NCBI GenBank assembly: GCA_016124795.1
Contig: WGNB01000040.1
Location: forward strand, 1 to 62,805
Direction of reading: 5' to 3'
Length of the DNA: 62,805 nt
Source: Rhodopseudomonas sp.
GTDB taxonomy: Bacteria; Pseudomonadota; Alphaproteobacteria; Rhizobiales; Xanthobacteraceae
Shown here: positions 20,959-30,039 of the stretch, one piece after another
Position numbering within the stretch: position 1 is the stretch's first letter
How the letters are laid out: every line of letters begins with the position of its first letter
Program-made: the position numbers and the translations under genes
The notes under the pieces: model-generated
Seen by the model: the letters and a program-made list of their open reading frames with translations, nothing else
Told to the model about the DNA's origin: nothing
The model's database searches: none

Positions 20959-22074
20959 CTAAAACAGCGCCGGCGCTTGCCCTAACGGTATAGGCCCGAG
21001 AAACATCGCCCCGTCATCGAAGCGCAGCGGCAGAATCACCGCCGGCCTGCCTTCCAGCTTGGTTTGCTGGCCGATCAGATTGATGCCAGCCGAGATATTG
21101 GCGCCCACCTGCTCGCGGGCGACACTGCCCAGACCGGGCGACAGCCGGTCGAGCACCCCGGCCAGCTTATCGACCGCCTTGGAATTCTGCACCATCTGCT
21201 GCGCGCCGATCGATTTGAGAAACGGCTCCAGCCCGGCAATCGTCATGTTCAACTGGCCCTGCATCCGGCCACTCGGATTGATCGAGATGCTGCCGGTTCC
21301 GACGGCCAGCGTCTCACCCTGCTGCAACCGCGCCTGCACGACATCGATGCTGCCGCCGGCCTGCTGCATCTGACGGAAGCGCTCATGCCAAGGCTTGGGC
21401 GAAAAATCGCTCAGGCCCCGCAGCACGGTATCGACCGTGGCGTCCACCGGTTGCGCCGCCGCGGCGGCGATCCCGGGCGCCAGGGCGCCTTCGAGCCGCA
21501 AACCGATCTCGATTGCCGGATGATCGGCGGCCGAGCCCTCGGCCATCCGGCCGTGAATTTCCGCATGATCGGCGCGCAACACCATGCGCGGCTGACCGTT
21601 GTCCACCCGATCCACCACCGGCCGGTCCAGCACCAGCGATACCCGTTCCGGCTTGCGCGGCGTTCCGCGCACGCTGGTCTGGAACAGCTTCCAGTTGACG
21701 ATCAGTTCCGGCGACTGGCCCTGTGCCGCCACCGTCAGCGGTCCGTGGATCTCGCCGATCAGCAAATTGGGTTGGTAGACCTGGGCGGCGACCAGAATCC
21801 CCCGGGCCTTGACCTCGACCGGTTGCTGACTGTTTCGGAACAGAGCCGACGCCTGATCGCACTGCAATTCGAAACGAAACGGGTAGCCGCCATATTCTTC
21901 CGAGCCGCAGGCATAAATCCGACCCGCCTGCGCCTCGCGCGCGCGCCAGCCTTCAACCGCCGTCTGCACCTTGCCGGCCGCATAGCTCCAGAACCAGCTC
22001 CAGCCGGCAATCAGGGCCAGGACAAGGACCAGCATGGTAATGTAGCGGCGGGTAGCGCGAGACATTGTCGACAT
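20959..22074 (-). CDS. DUF2125 domain-containing protein
   Basis: A 371-residue protein with one N-terminal membrane segment (about 13-32) and a large periplasmic part matching the alphaproteobacterial DUF2125 family. There is a conserved early Cys-containing stretch (RIYACGSEEYGGYPFRFELQC). The function is not established. ATG codons at 22074 and 22065 are both possible; the first has AGGT upstream. It stands alone, 68 bp from the LysE gene. Confidence 0.85.
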   Translation of the reverse strand: MSTMSRATRRYITMLVLVLALIAGWSWFWSYAAGKVQTAVEGWRAREAQAGRIYACGSEEYGGYPFRFELQCDQASALFRNSQQPVEVKARGILVAAQVYQPNLLIGEIHGPLTVAAQGQSPELIVNWKLFQTSVRGTPRKPERVSLVLDRPVVDRVDNGQPRMVLRADHAEIHGRMAEGSAADHPAIEIGLRLEGALAPGIAAAAAQPVDATVDTVLRGLSDFSPKPWHERFRQMQQAGGSIDVVQARLQQGETLAVGTGSISINPSGRMQGQLNMTIAGLEPFLKSIGAQQMVQNSKAVDKLAGVLDRLSPGLGSVAREQVGANISAGINLIGQQTKLEGRPAVILPLRFDDGAMFLGPIPLGQAPALF

Positions 22075-22321
22075 TATACGTGATTTACCTGCAATTTACG
22101 GAACCGGCCGCCATTTCAGCCGGGGCCGAGGCTCCGCCGCGTTGTTTGCGCATCTTTGACCGCGAAGACAAGCGCCTTGCATTGGCCGCTTTCAACGCCG
22201 TTAAAGCCCCACCGAGCCGCCAGTTGCGCCGGAACTGGACGCCTGATACGCGGGCGCGGCGTTGCCATCCGGTCCCGCGCCGAGGCCACCGCAGCCATCC
22301 GCGAAAGTCCGCCGTCCAGCC

Positions 22322-22891
22322 ATGACCACCCCACTGACGCAAAACTCCGGCGATTTATGGGTTTTCGGCTATGGCTCGCTGATGTGGCGGCCGGGCTTCG
22401 AGTTCCAGGAACGACGCCACGCCCGGCTGGTGGGGGCCCACCGCGCCCTTTGCGTTTATTCCTTCGTTCATCGCGGCACCCCGGAAAAGCCGGGCCTGGT
22501 GCTCGGCCTCGATCAGGGCGGCAACTGCCGCGGCATTGCCTACCGGGTTGCGGCCGAAAAGCGCACCGAGACCATCGATTATCTGCGCGCCCGCGAACAG
22601 GTCACCATGGTCTATCGCGAGGCCTGGCGGCGGATCTGGCTCGACGACGACCCGCAGCGCAATGTCCAGGCCCTGACCTACATGGTCGATCGCGGTCACG
22701 AACAATATGCCGGCCAGCTCAGTCTGGCGGAGCAACTGCATTATTGCCGTCAGGGCCATGGCCGCTCGGGCGCATGCCGCGACTATGTGCTGGCCACGGC
22801 CAAGGAACTGGAAGCGCTCGACGTGCGCGACGACAGCCTGCATTTGCTGGCAGCCCAGCTCAAGGGCAGCCACGAAACCCACGGCGCCTGA
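22322..22891 (+). CDS. gamma-glutamylcyclotransferase, ChaC-like
   Basis: A 189-residue ChaC/GGCT-like protein with the substrate-loop motif VFGYGSLMW near residue 13. Proteins of this family release 5-oxoproline from glutathione. The start is the ATG at 22322 (MTTPLTQ). It is convergent with plsC, with 4 bp between stops. Confidence 0.88.
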   Translation: MTTPLTQNSGDLWVFGYGSLMWRPGFEFQERRHARLVGAHRALCVYSFVHRGTPEKPGLVLGLDQGGNCRGIAYRVAAEKRTETIDYLRAREQVTMVYREAWRRIWLDDDPQRNVQALTYMVDRGHEQYAGQLSLAEQLHYCRQGHGRSGACRDYVLATAKELEALDVRDDSLHLLAAQLKGSHETHGA

Positions 22892-22895
22892 ACGA

Positions 22896-23654
22896 TCACT
22901 TTGCGTTGACGGCGATTTCGCGACGGCCTTCTTCGATCAAACCCGCGGTAACGGTCTCGAGGTCGGTCTTCAGCCGCTCGAAGAACGCGTCCTTGGGCAG
23001 CCCCGGTTGAATCGGATCGAGAATTTCAACCAATACCGTTCCGGGATATCGCCGAATCGTGCGGCGTGGCCAGAACAGACCGGAATTCAGCGCGATCGGG
23101 AGGCAGGGCACATTGCCTTCGGCATAAAGATGGGCGACGCCGTGCTTGTAGCGAGGCTCGGCCCCCGCCGGCCGCCGAGTCCCCTCGGGAAAAATAATCA
23201 GCTGACGGTTATCGGCCAGTTCGATCCGCGCCCGCGCGGCCATCGCATTGAGCGCCTGGACGCCGGCGCTGCGATCGACCGGCACCATCCGGCCCTTGAT
23301 CATCAGCCAGCCAAACACCGGAATCCATTCGAGTTCACGTTTGACGATGAACAGCGGATTATCGAACAAGGTGATCAGCGCGAAGGTTTCCCACGCCGAT
23401 TGATGCTTGGCCGCGACCAGCAGCGGGCCTTTCGGAATTTTCTCGCGGCCGCGCACTTCGATTTTGACGCCGGCGACCACGCGCAACAAAACCAGGCTGA
23501 CCTTGGCCCAGAACCGCGCCACTTCGATGATCGCACGATAGGGCAAGAAGAACGTCGGCAGCGCGACGATCAGCAGGATCAGCGTGTTCAGATAGAACAG
23601 AAAGTTGAAGGCAAGCGAGCGAACCAGAATCAGCACAGGCGTTCCATCCTTCAC
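22896..23654 (-). CDS. 1-acyl-sn-glycerol-3-phosphate acyltransferase (PlsC family)
   Basis: A 252-residue lysophospholipid acyltransferase with an N-terminal membrane segment. Motif I is KHQSAWET, an H-X4-E form instead of the usual H-X4-D; motif III is FPEGTR. It acylates lysophosphatidate to phosphatidate in the inner membrane. It starts with GTG at 23654, overlapping the ydcF stop (GTGA). It is last in the run ftsE-ftsX-ydcF-plsC. Confidence 0.9.
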   Translation of the reverse strand: MKDGTPVLILVRSLAFNFLFYLNTLILLIVALPTFFLPYRAIIEVARFWAKVSLVLLRVVAGVKIEVRGREKIPKGPLLVAAKHQSAWETFALITLFDNPLFIVKRELEWIPVFGWLMIKGRMVPVDRSAGVQALNAMAARARIELADNRQLIIFPEGTRRPAGAEPRYKHGVAHLYAEGNVPCLPIALNSGLFWPRRTIRRYPGTVLVEILDPIQPGLPKDAFFERLKTDLETVTAGLIEEGRREIAVNAK

Positions 23655-24262
23655 GCCGCGCTATCGGGATCGAGGCGCATGCGGGCAAGCGCAAACAGAT
23701 ATTTCAGGTATTCCGCAGCCAGGAAACGCGCCGTACCGGCGTTAGACCACCACGGTTCAGTTTTAACCTTTTCCGATATTACCGGATAAGGGATCAATGT
23801 AACATCCGGCAGTTGATGCGCGATTTCGGCCATGGCGCGCGGCATGTGCCAGTTCGACGTCACCACGATCAGCGAATTGAAATCGTGTTCGCGCGCCCAG
23901 CGCCGCGCTTCCAACGCATTGCCGAACGTATTGAGAGCCGAGCGATCGAGGTCGATGCAGCAGGAAAAATATTTCGCGTAAAGCGGCGTCAGCCGGGCAA
24001 TCTCCGAAGCGCTGGTAGCCCGATGAACCCCGGTGATCAGCAAGCGCTTGCCGCGCTCGGCGGCCAGTAACTCAATGGCGTCGGGAATCCGCGACGCCGC
24101 CCCGGTCAGCGCGACAATGCCATCCGCCTTGCGTTCAAGCGTCGGCTCCTCCGGCGCGATATGCGAGGCAAACCAGAAAAACCCGCCGGTCAGCAGAAGG
24201 CCGCCGACCAGTGCGACGGTCATCGTCAGAAAACCAATCCAGCGAGCGAAACCTGCGAGCAT
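23651..24262 (-). CDS. YdcF/SanA-family membrane protein (DUF218)
   Basis: A 203-residue protein with one N-terminal transmembrane helix and a DUF218 domain (VALTGAASRIPDAIELL, then LIVVTSNWHMPRAM). Family members are implicated in envelope permeability; the reaction is not firmly known. Its ATG overlaps the ftsX stop by one base, and its stop overlaps the plsC start, so it is embedded in this operon. Confidence 0.85.
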   Translation of the reverse strand: MLAGFARWIGFLTMTVALVGGLLLTGGFFWFASHIAPEEPTLERKADGIVALTGAASRIPDAIELLAAERGKRLLITGVHRATSASEIARLTPLYAKYFSCCIDLDRSALNTFGNALEARRWAREHDFNSLIVVTSNWHMPRAMAEIAHQLPDVTLIPYPVISEKVKTEPWWSNAGTARFLAAEYLKYLFALARMRLDPDSAA

Positions 24263-25263
24263 TAATCAATCGACTCCAACGTCCGGTTGACGGTCTGGCG
24301 TGAAGTCACCGCCGTCACCAGCGCGGTCAGCGCGATCTGCGCCAGCACGCCCACATAACCGACAAAACCGATGGAAAACGAACCGAACAGCGCCGCAGTC
24401 TGGTCGCCTCCGACCGTGCCGGCGAACCAGCGGCTGATAAAGGACGCGAGCACAAACAGCAAGATCGCCGCGCCACCGCCGATAGCGCCGCCTTGGAGCC
24501 CGAGCAACAGGAAATGCCGCTGGAAGTTGCGGGCAATGAAGCGGTTCTTGGCGCCGACGAAATGCAGCACCTCGATCACGGTCTTGTTGGTCGCCATCGC
24601 ACCGCGGGTGGCAAAGGTTACGGAAAGAACGGTCGCGGCAAACATCAGCATCAGAATGCCGACGCCGATCGCGACCGCCGTGCCGGACATGGCGCGCATC
24701 CGGTCGATCCAGCCACGATGATCGTCCAGCGTCGCGCCCGGGACCTGCTCACGCAGCAAGTTGCGCAATTGCGAAATATCCGGAGTCGCACCAGCGGCGA
24801 TCTTTACGACAATCAGACGCGGCACCGGCAGGTCGTCAAGCGAGAGGCCACTGCCGAGCCAGGGTTCCAGCAATTGGGACGACTCCGCCTTACTGTAGAC
24901 CCGAACATCGGAAATGCCGGAAAAGGCCCGCGCCACGGCGGCAGCCTTCTGGACCGTTGCCTCGGTATCGCGACCAGTCGCGGGGATGACCTGGATCGTA
25001 ATTTCGCGCGCGACCTCGGCCTGCCATACGCTGGCGGCCTGACCAACCAACATGACGCCGCCGGTGGTCAGCGAGGCCAGAAATGTCATGATCGCAACGA
25101 CCGCCACCAACGCACGGCCGGGAATCGACTGGCGCGGCACCAGTGGCGTGTCGAAACGCGGCATCATCCCGCCGGGAACGCGCGGCGGCGCCGTCAAATC
25201 GTTTCGTAAAGCACGCGCCATCGCCGGTCCCGGTCCACTCGCAACGTCGTAACGTTCAGTCAT
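24262..25263 (-). CDS. ftsX: cell division protein FtsX
   Basis: The permease-like partner of FtsE: 333 residues with a cytoplasmic N terminus, four predicted transmembrane helices and a periplasmic loop between the first two. With FtsE it activates peptidoglycan hydrolases at the septum. The ATG at 25263 overlaps the ftsE stop by 8 bp, typical of this pair. Longer frames upstream lie inside ftsE and are rejected. Confidence 0.92.
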   Translation of the reverse strand: MTERYDVASGPGPAMARALRNDLTAPPRVPGGMMPRFDTPLVPRQSIPGRALVAVVAIMTFLASLTTGGVMLVGQAASVWQAEVAREITIQVIPATGRDTEATVQKAAAVARAFSGISDVRVYSKAESSQLLEPWLGSGLSLDDLPVPRLIVVKIAAGATPDISQLRNLLREQVPGATLDDHRGWIDRMRAMSGTAVAIGVGILMLMFAATVLSVTFATRGAMATNKTVIEVLHFVGAKNRFIARNFQRHFLLLGLQGGAIGGGAAILLFVLASFISRWFAGTVGGDQTAALFGSFSIGFVGYVGVLAQIALTALVTAVTSRQTVNRTLESID

Positions 25264-25915
25264 AAATATGCAGGCGCCCGTCATGCAGCACCAGACGGCG
25301 TGCATCGTATTGGTCCATCAGGGCAATATCATGGGTGGCGATCACCACCGAGGTGCCGGATTTATTGAGTTCGACAAACAGCCGCAGCAGACGCTGCGCC
25401 AGCGCCGGATCCACGTTGCCGGTCGGCTCGTCCGCCAGCAGTAATTGCGGCCGTGCGATTACCGCGCGCGCGATCGCGGCGCGCTGCTTCTCGCCGCCCG
25501 ATAGGACCGGCGGCAACGCCCACATCCGCTCGCCTAGATCGACCCAGTTCAGAAGCTCGATCACCTCGTCGCGGTAGCTTTCCTCGGGCCGCCCCATCAC
25601 CCGCAGCGGCAGGGCGACGTTCTCGTAGGTTGTCATGTGGTCGAGCAGGCGGAAATCCTGAAAGACAATGCCGATACGCCGCCGCAACGTCGCCACTGCG
25701 TCCTTCGACAGCGTCGCGACATCGTGGCCGAACTGGGTGATCAGGCCGCGAGACGGTTTGAGCGACAGAAACAGCAGCCGCAGCAGCGACGTCTTGCCGG
25801 CACCGGACGGGCCGGTGAGAAACTGGAAGGAATGCGGCTCGATCCGGAACGTGAGGTCGCGCAGAACCTCCGGCCCGATGCCGTAGCGCAATCCCACATT
25901 TTCGAATCGGACCAC
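25256..25915 (-). CDS. ftsE: cell division ATP-binding protein FtsE
   Basis: A 219-residue ABC ATPase with Walker A GPSGAGKT, signature LSGGEKQR and Walker B LLLADEPTGNVD. FtsEX couples ATP hydrolysis to septal murein hydrolase activation. It starts at GTG 25915 (VVRFENVGLRYG) with GGAGA upstream. It is first gene of the ftsE-ftsX-ydcF-plsC run and divergent from a zinc-ribbon gene. Confidence 0.95.
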   Translation of the reverse strand: MVRFENVGLRYGIGPEVLRDLTFRIEPHSFQFLTGPSGAGKTSLLRLLFLSLKPSRGLITQFGHDVATLSKDAVATLRRRIGIVFQDFRLLDHMTTYENVALPLRVMGRPEESYRDEVIELLNWVDLGERMWALPPVLSGGEKQRAAIARAVIARPQLLLADEPTGNVDPALAQRLLRLFVELNKSGTSVVIATHDIALMDQYDARRLVLHDGRLHIYD

Positions 25916-26227
25916 GCCGGTCTCCGGTCTTTCTCCTCGAACCCCGGAAAATCGGTCCCCGGTGCCAAGGTTTTTCGAGGTGCCGCCGCATTGCGCCGAG
26001 CTTCGAACGCAAGCCCAAGGTCGACAAGGGCCATACGCCGCCGTCCAGTCCGGTCAAGACGCACCAAGACCCGCCCAGAATCGCGCTTTTACAGGAATAT
26101 CACAGTGTCGGCGCACGCCTAGGCCCGGTGTGCCCCACCGCCAGATCGATTTTCGGGCCGGCCATGGTTTCCAATCCATTAACGGGTCGGCTGTTAGGTT
26201 TTAGCCAGTGAACGCAGCAAGACAGCC
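25916..26227. other. ftsE/zinc-ribbon divergent intergenic region
   Basis: A 312-bp stretch without a gene. It must hold the promoters of ftsE (minus) and of the zinc-ribbon gene (plus). I see no convincing dyad, riboswitch or consensus promoter by eye. Confidence 0.4.
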
Positions 26228-27304
26228 ATGTTGATCGTCTGCCCCAACTGCACGACCTCCTACATGATCGACCCGGCCTCCGTCGGACCGGCGGGTCGGG
26301 CCGTGCGTTGCGCCCGCTGCAAAACGACCTGGTTCGTCGGGGCGCAGAAAAACGCCGAAAATCCCCCGCCACAGGCCACTTCCGAGGCCGAAACCGGCCC
26401 CGATCTGTCGGCTTTTGTCGATAGCGTAATCGCCGAAGCTGAGGCCGATTCGGGCCAGGGCGGACCAAACGCCAACCTGCCGCCTGCGGCCGACGGCTTT
26501 GCCGCCGATGCGCGATTCGGCGCCGATTCGAATCAGCCACCGCCGACCCAGTCCTGGGCCGACCTCGCCGGATTTGACGACCCCGGTAGCGACACCAATC
26601 GGGTGCCGCCCGACGCCGACCCGCTATTCGGCAACGCCCACCGCCGGGGCGGTCCCCGCGATCTCGACCAGGATAACTTTCCGCTGGCCGATGCGCCATC
26701 TCTGGTCCCGGCGATCGGCGACGACCCGCTGTTCGACGATGGCCAGATCCGCGACCACCTCCGCGATCGCGACCCACACCACAAGGAAGACGTCGAAACC
26801 TTTGCCGCACGCCGCGAGCAGCTCAAGGTACGCCGACAGAAATCGAAGCGCACCTCGCGCTGGACCGCCGCCATGCTGGTGCTGTTCGCCTTCAACGTTG
26901 CGCTGATCGGCGCCCGCAGCGAGGTGGTGCGTTATCTGCCGCAGACCGCATCGCTATTTGCCGCCATCGGCCTGCCGGTCAATCTGCGCGATCTGCGCTT
27001 CGACAACGTCCGGATTACCAAGGAAAGTTCGGAGGGCGTCAACATCCTGATTATCGAAGGCATTATCAAGAACACCGCCGACAAGCCGACCGAAGTACCG
27101 CGGCTGCGCTTTTCCGCGCGCAACGCATCCGGACAGGATGTCTATACCTGGAGCGCACTACCCGCCCGCAGCATCCTCGGTCCGAAGGAAAGCGTCGAGT
27201 TCCACAGCCGGCTGGCCGCGCCGCCGGCCGACGCAACCGACGTGATGGTGCGCTTCTTCACCGCGCAGGACGCCGCCACCGGCATTGCCGGTACGCAAAA
27301 ATAA
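26228..27304 (+). CDS. MJ0042-type zinc-ribbon membrane protein
   Basis: A 358-residue protein. The N terminus carries the MJ0042 zinc finger (CPNC near residue 5, then CARC near 30). An acidic, Pro/Asp-rich region (about 45-190) follows, then one transmembrane helix (about 215-240), then a DUF3426-like periplasmic domain. It resembles regulators or envelope proteins of unknown function found in alphaproteobacteria. It is convergent with the DUF4175 gene. Confidence 0.85.
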   Translation: MLIVCPNCTTSYMIDPASVGPAGRAVRCARCKTTWFVGAQKNAENPPPQATSEAETGPDLSAFVDSVIAEAEADSGQGGPNANLPPAADGFAADARFGADSNQPPPTQSWADLAGFDDPGSDTNRVPPDADPLFGNAHRRGGPRDLDQDNFPLADAPSLVPAIGDDPLFDDGQIRDHLRDRDPHHKEDVETFAARREQLKVRRQKSKRTSRWTAAMLVLFAFNVALIGARSEVVRYLPQTASLFAAIGLPVNLRDLRFDNVRITKESSEGVNILIIEGIIKNTADKPTEVPRLRFSARNASGQDVYTWSALPARSILGPKESVEFHSRLAAPPADATDVMVRFFTAQDAATGIAGTQK

Positions 27305-27343
27305 CATCCGCCTGGCGGATGCAGACGACGCGGCGAATCCCGA

Positions 27344-29950
27344 TCAGAAGCCTTTTAACAGCCGCTCGATATAATCGAGTTCAAGCTGCGGCCGCGAACT
27401 TTCGCCGAAGCGTTTGCGCAATTCTTCCAGAATGCGGCGGGCGCGTTGCGCATCGATTTCACCCGGCACTTTCACGGTGACATCGTCGCCATATTCACGG
27501 CCACGCAGCGGTCTGCCGAGCGGATCGGTGTTCTGATCGGCACGCTGACGACCGTTGCGGCCGGGCTGACCCGGCCCCTGGCCCAGTCCTTGCTGTTGCG
27601 CCTGCTGCGCCAGACCTTGCGCGCCTTTGCGCATCGCCTCGAGCGCCTTGCCTTGCGGATCGACCGCGCCTTCGGCATTGCCCTCACCCAACTCGCCTTC
27701 GGCATCGCCCATGGCGTCTCCGGCATCGCCAAGCTGGCCCATGCCGCCGTCGCCTTTCTGACCTTGCTGACCCTGACCTTTTTCACCGTCCTGGCCCTGC
27801 TGCGGATTTCCGAGGCCACGCTGGCGTAGCTGTTCGAGCAACTTTTGCAGACGATCCTTCAGAGCCTGCTGATCCTGGCGCAAATCGCCCAATTGCTGCT
27901 GGCCTGGACCGCGCTGACCGCGCTGGCGATCGCGCCGCATGTCCTGGCCTTGCTTGAAGGTTCTGTCACGCAGTTGCTGCTGCTTGCGGATCATGTCGGA
28001 CAATTCGTCGAGCGCCGAATTCATGTCCTGGTCACCGTCTTCGCCCTGCGCGCCCGGCCGCGCGGTTTGCAGGTTTTCCATCATCGCCTGCAACTGATCG
28101 AGCAATTGTTTGGCGGCGTCCCTGTTACCCGACCGCGCCATCTGCTCGAGCCGGTCCATCATCGACTTGAGGTCCTGCTGGCTCAGGACGCGGGTATTCT
28201 GGTCGAGCGGGCGCGACAACGCCTGCGGATTCTTGCGCGCCTCCTCGGCCAGCGCCTGCATGAATTTATCCATCGCGGCGCGTAGATTATCCATCAACTT
28301 CTTGAGTTCTTCGTCACTGGCGCCGCGTTCCAACGCCTGCCGCAGGGCGTCTTGCGCCTGACGCAACGCCTGTTCGGCCTGGCTGACATTGCCGTCCTCG
28401 ATCTGAAGCGCCATCTGCCACATCCGCGACACGACATCGCGCAACTCATCGTCGGAGCGCGCGAGACGCAGCGCGTAATAGATCGAACGCAAGCCTAGGT
28501 AGACGCCGGCTTCCGGCGTGAATTGTTCGGGCGCTATCGTCAACGTATCGAGCGCCGTCATGACCAACGGCTTGTCATTGGCGTCGAGCGCGAGAATGCG
28601 GCGCTGCTCGACCAGCGCCCGCGCCAGGGGTTTGACGAAGATGCGCTGCGGCAACTGAAACTCGCGCGGCTTGCTGCGACCTTCATTGCCGGCTTCATCG
28701 CGCGCCATCAGAGTGACGGTCACCTCGGCGCCGGCCCACGGATGTTCGGTCAAATCATGCGTCGTTTGAGCCGTGCCTGAACGGGTTCGCGCCTGCGGCA
28801 AAGTCAGGGCATAGTCCGGCGCGGAAAACAGCGGATGCGGCTGCCGGCCATGCGCCCCGTCAGCCTGCGGATCCGGCTTCAGGGCAAACATCGCCTTGGC
28901 TTCAACCACGCCGTAATCGTCGTCCATCTTGTAATCGAGACGCACCGCGCCGCGTGCCTGACGCTCGGGGTCCTTGACCAGGGTAATGGTCGGCGCACGA
29001 TCCGGGATCGCATCGAAGGTGTAGACCGGCTCGTTGCCATCGACGCCCTTCAAGGCGACCGAGCCGTCGCCCTTGATAACAAACCGGCGTTCCTCGGTCC
29101 CCGCCGGCAGCACGGCATTCTTCTCGGGCGGCGCTTCATCAATGCCGCCGACACGCGCCACGTCAAAGCTGACATGACCGGTCGAACGAATCACCAGTTG
29201 GCTGCCGACCGGAACGGAAACCGGCGCGCCGGCCAGATCCTTGTTTTGCATAGTATCGCCGGGCCGCAGGCCTGGCAGCATCACCGGCGGACGCCCCGTA
29301 TAAAGCGGCGGCGTCACCCAGGCATCGATCCGGAAATTCGCCGGCGCGACGACGCCATGCCAGTCGAAGGCGGCGGTGACGCGCTTGATCCGGTCGCTGC
29401 CGGCAACAAAGAAGGTGACGACCACCAACAACAAGGTCAGCGCACGCAATGCCATCGGGTCGCGCACCGACAGCTTCGGCTGCGGCCAACCGGCCTTGAG
29501 TTGGCGCGTCGACAGCAAAGCGCGTTCGATGTGCGCACGCCATAAAGCCTGCGCCACCGGATCGTGTTGATTGGCGGCAATCTCGTCGGCAACCGCCGTT
29601 GCCGGACGATGAACCGCGCCGCTGACCTGATCGAGCCGGCGCAAGCCGTCGTGATCGTCCGGCACCCGCACCCGGATCAGCGGAATAGCCGACGCCGCGA
29701 TGACGAGAAGAAATACGACCAGCGCAATGGCGCGCGCCAAAGGCGGCAGCGAAATCCACAGGCCGGCCCACGACAGGGCCAGAAACAATCCAACCGCGGT
29801 CGCCAGCAAAGCAAGCGCCGGCCATAGCCGCTCCCACAGCAGGCTACCCCGCGCGCGCTTGACCGCGCGCGCGAGCAGGACCCTAGCCGTCGCCGGACGG
29901 CCTTGGTGCTCACCTTGACTGTTCAATCGGTCCAAAAGCCGCTCCGCCAC
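27344..29950 (-). CDS. TIGR02302/DUF4175 family protein
   Basis: An 868-residue conserved alphaproteobacterial protein of unknown function. There are two or three N-terminal membrane helices (about 40-90 and 165-185), then a large presumed periplasmic region, then coiled-coil helices rich in Gln (about 515-690), then a low-complexity Gly/Gln repeat tail (about 690-800), ending in a conserved ARRILEELRKRFGE and YIERLL motif. It starts with GTG at 29950. An envelope structural role is inferred, not shown. Confidence 0.87.
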   Translation of the reverse strand: MAERLLDRLNSQGEHQGRPATARVLLARAVKRARGSLLWERLWPALALLATAVGLFLALSWAGLWISLPPLARAIALVVFLLVIAASAIPLIRVRVPDDHDGLRRLDQVSGAVHRPATAVADEIAANQHDPVAQALWRAHIERALLSTRQLKAGWPQPKLSVRDPMALRALTLLLVVVTFFVAGSDRIKRVTAAFDWHGVVAPANFRIDAWVTPPLYTGRPPVMLPGLRPGDTMQNKDLAGAPVSVPVGSQLVIRSTGHVSFDVARVGGIDEAPPEKNAVLPAGTEERRFVIKGDGSVALKGVDGNEPVYTFDAIPDRAPTITLVKDPERQARGAVRLDYKMDDDYGVVEAKAMFALKPDPQADGAHGRQPHPLFSAPDYALTLPQARTRSGTAQTTHDLTEHPWAGAEVTVTLMARDEAGNEGRSKPREFQLPQRIFVKPLARALVEQRRILALDANDKPLVMTALDTLTIAPEQFTPEAGVYLGLRSIYYALRLARSDDELRDVVSRMWQMALQIEDGNVSQAEQALRQAQDALRQALERGASDEELKKLMDNLRAAMDKFMQALAEEARKNPQALSRPLDQNTRVLSQQDLKSMMDRLEQMARSGNRDAAKQLLDQLQAMMENLQTARPGAQGEDGDQDMNSALDELSDMIRKQQQLRDRTFKQGQDMRRDRQRGQRGPGQQQLGDLRQDQQALKDRLQKLLEQLRQRGLGNPQQGQDGEKGQGQQGQKGDGGMGQLGDAGDAMGDAEGELGEGNAEGAVDPQGKALEAMRKGAQGLAQQAQQQGLGQGPGQPGRNGRQRADQNTDPLGRPLRGREYGDDVTVKVPGEIDAQRARRILEELRKRFGESSRPQLELDYIERLLKGF

Positions 29951-30039
29951 CGTCGCCGGGCTGGAGAATCCCGCTGCTCGTCAGGCTAACACTCAGGCAA
30001 ATTCCAAGCCACGTCACAAGCGCTTGATAGCCCGGCCGT

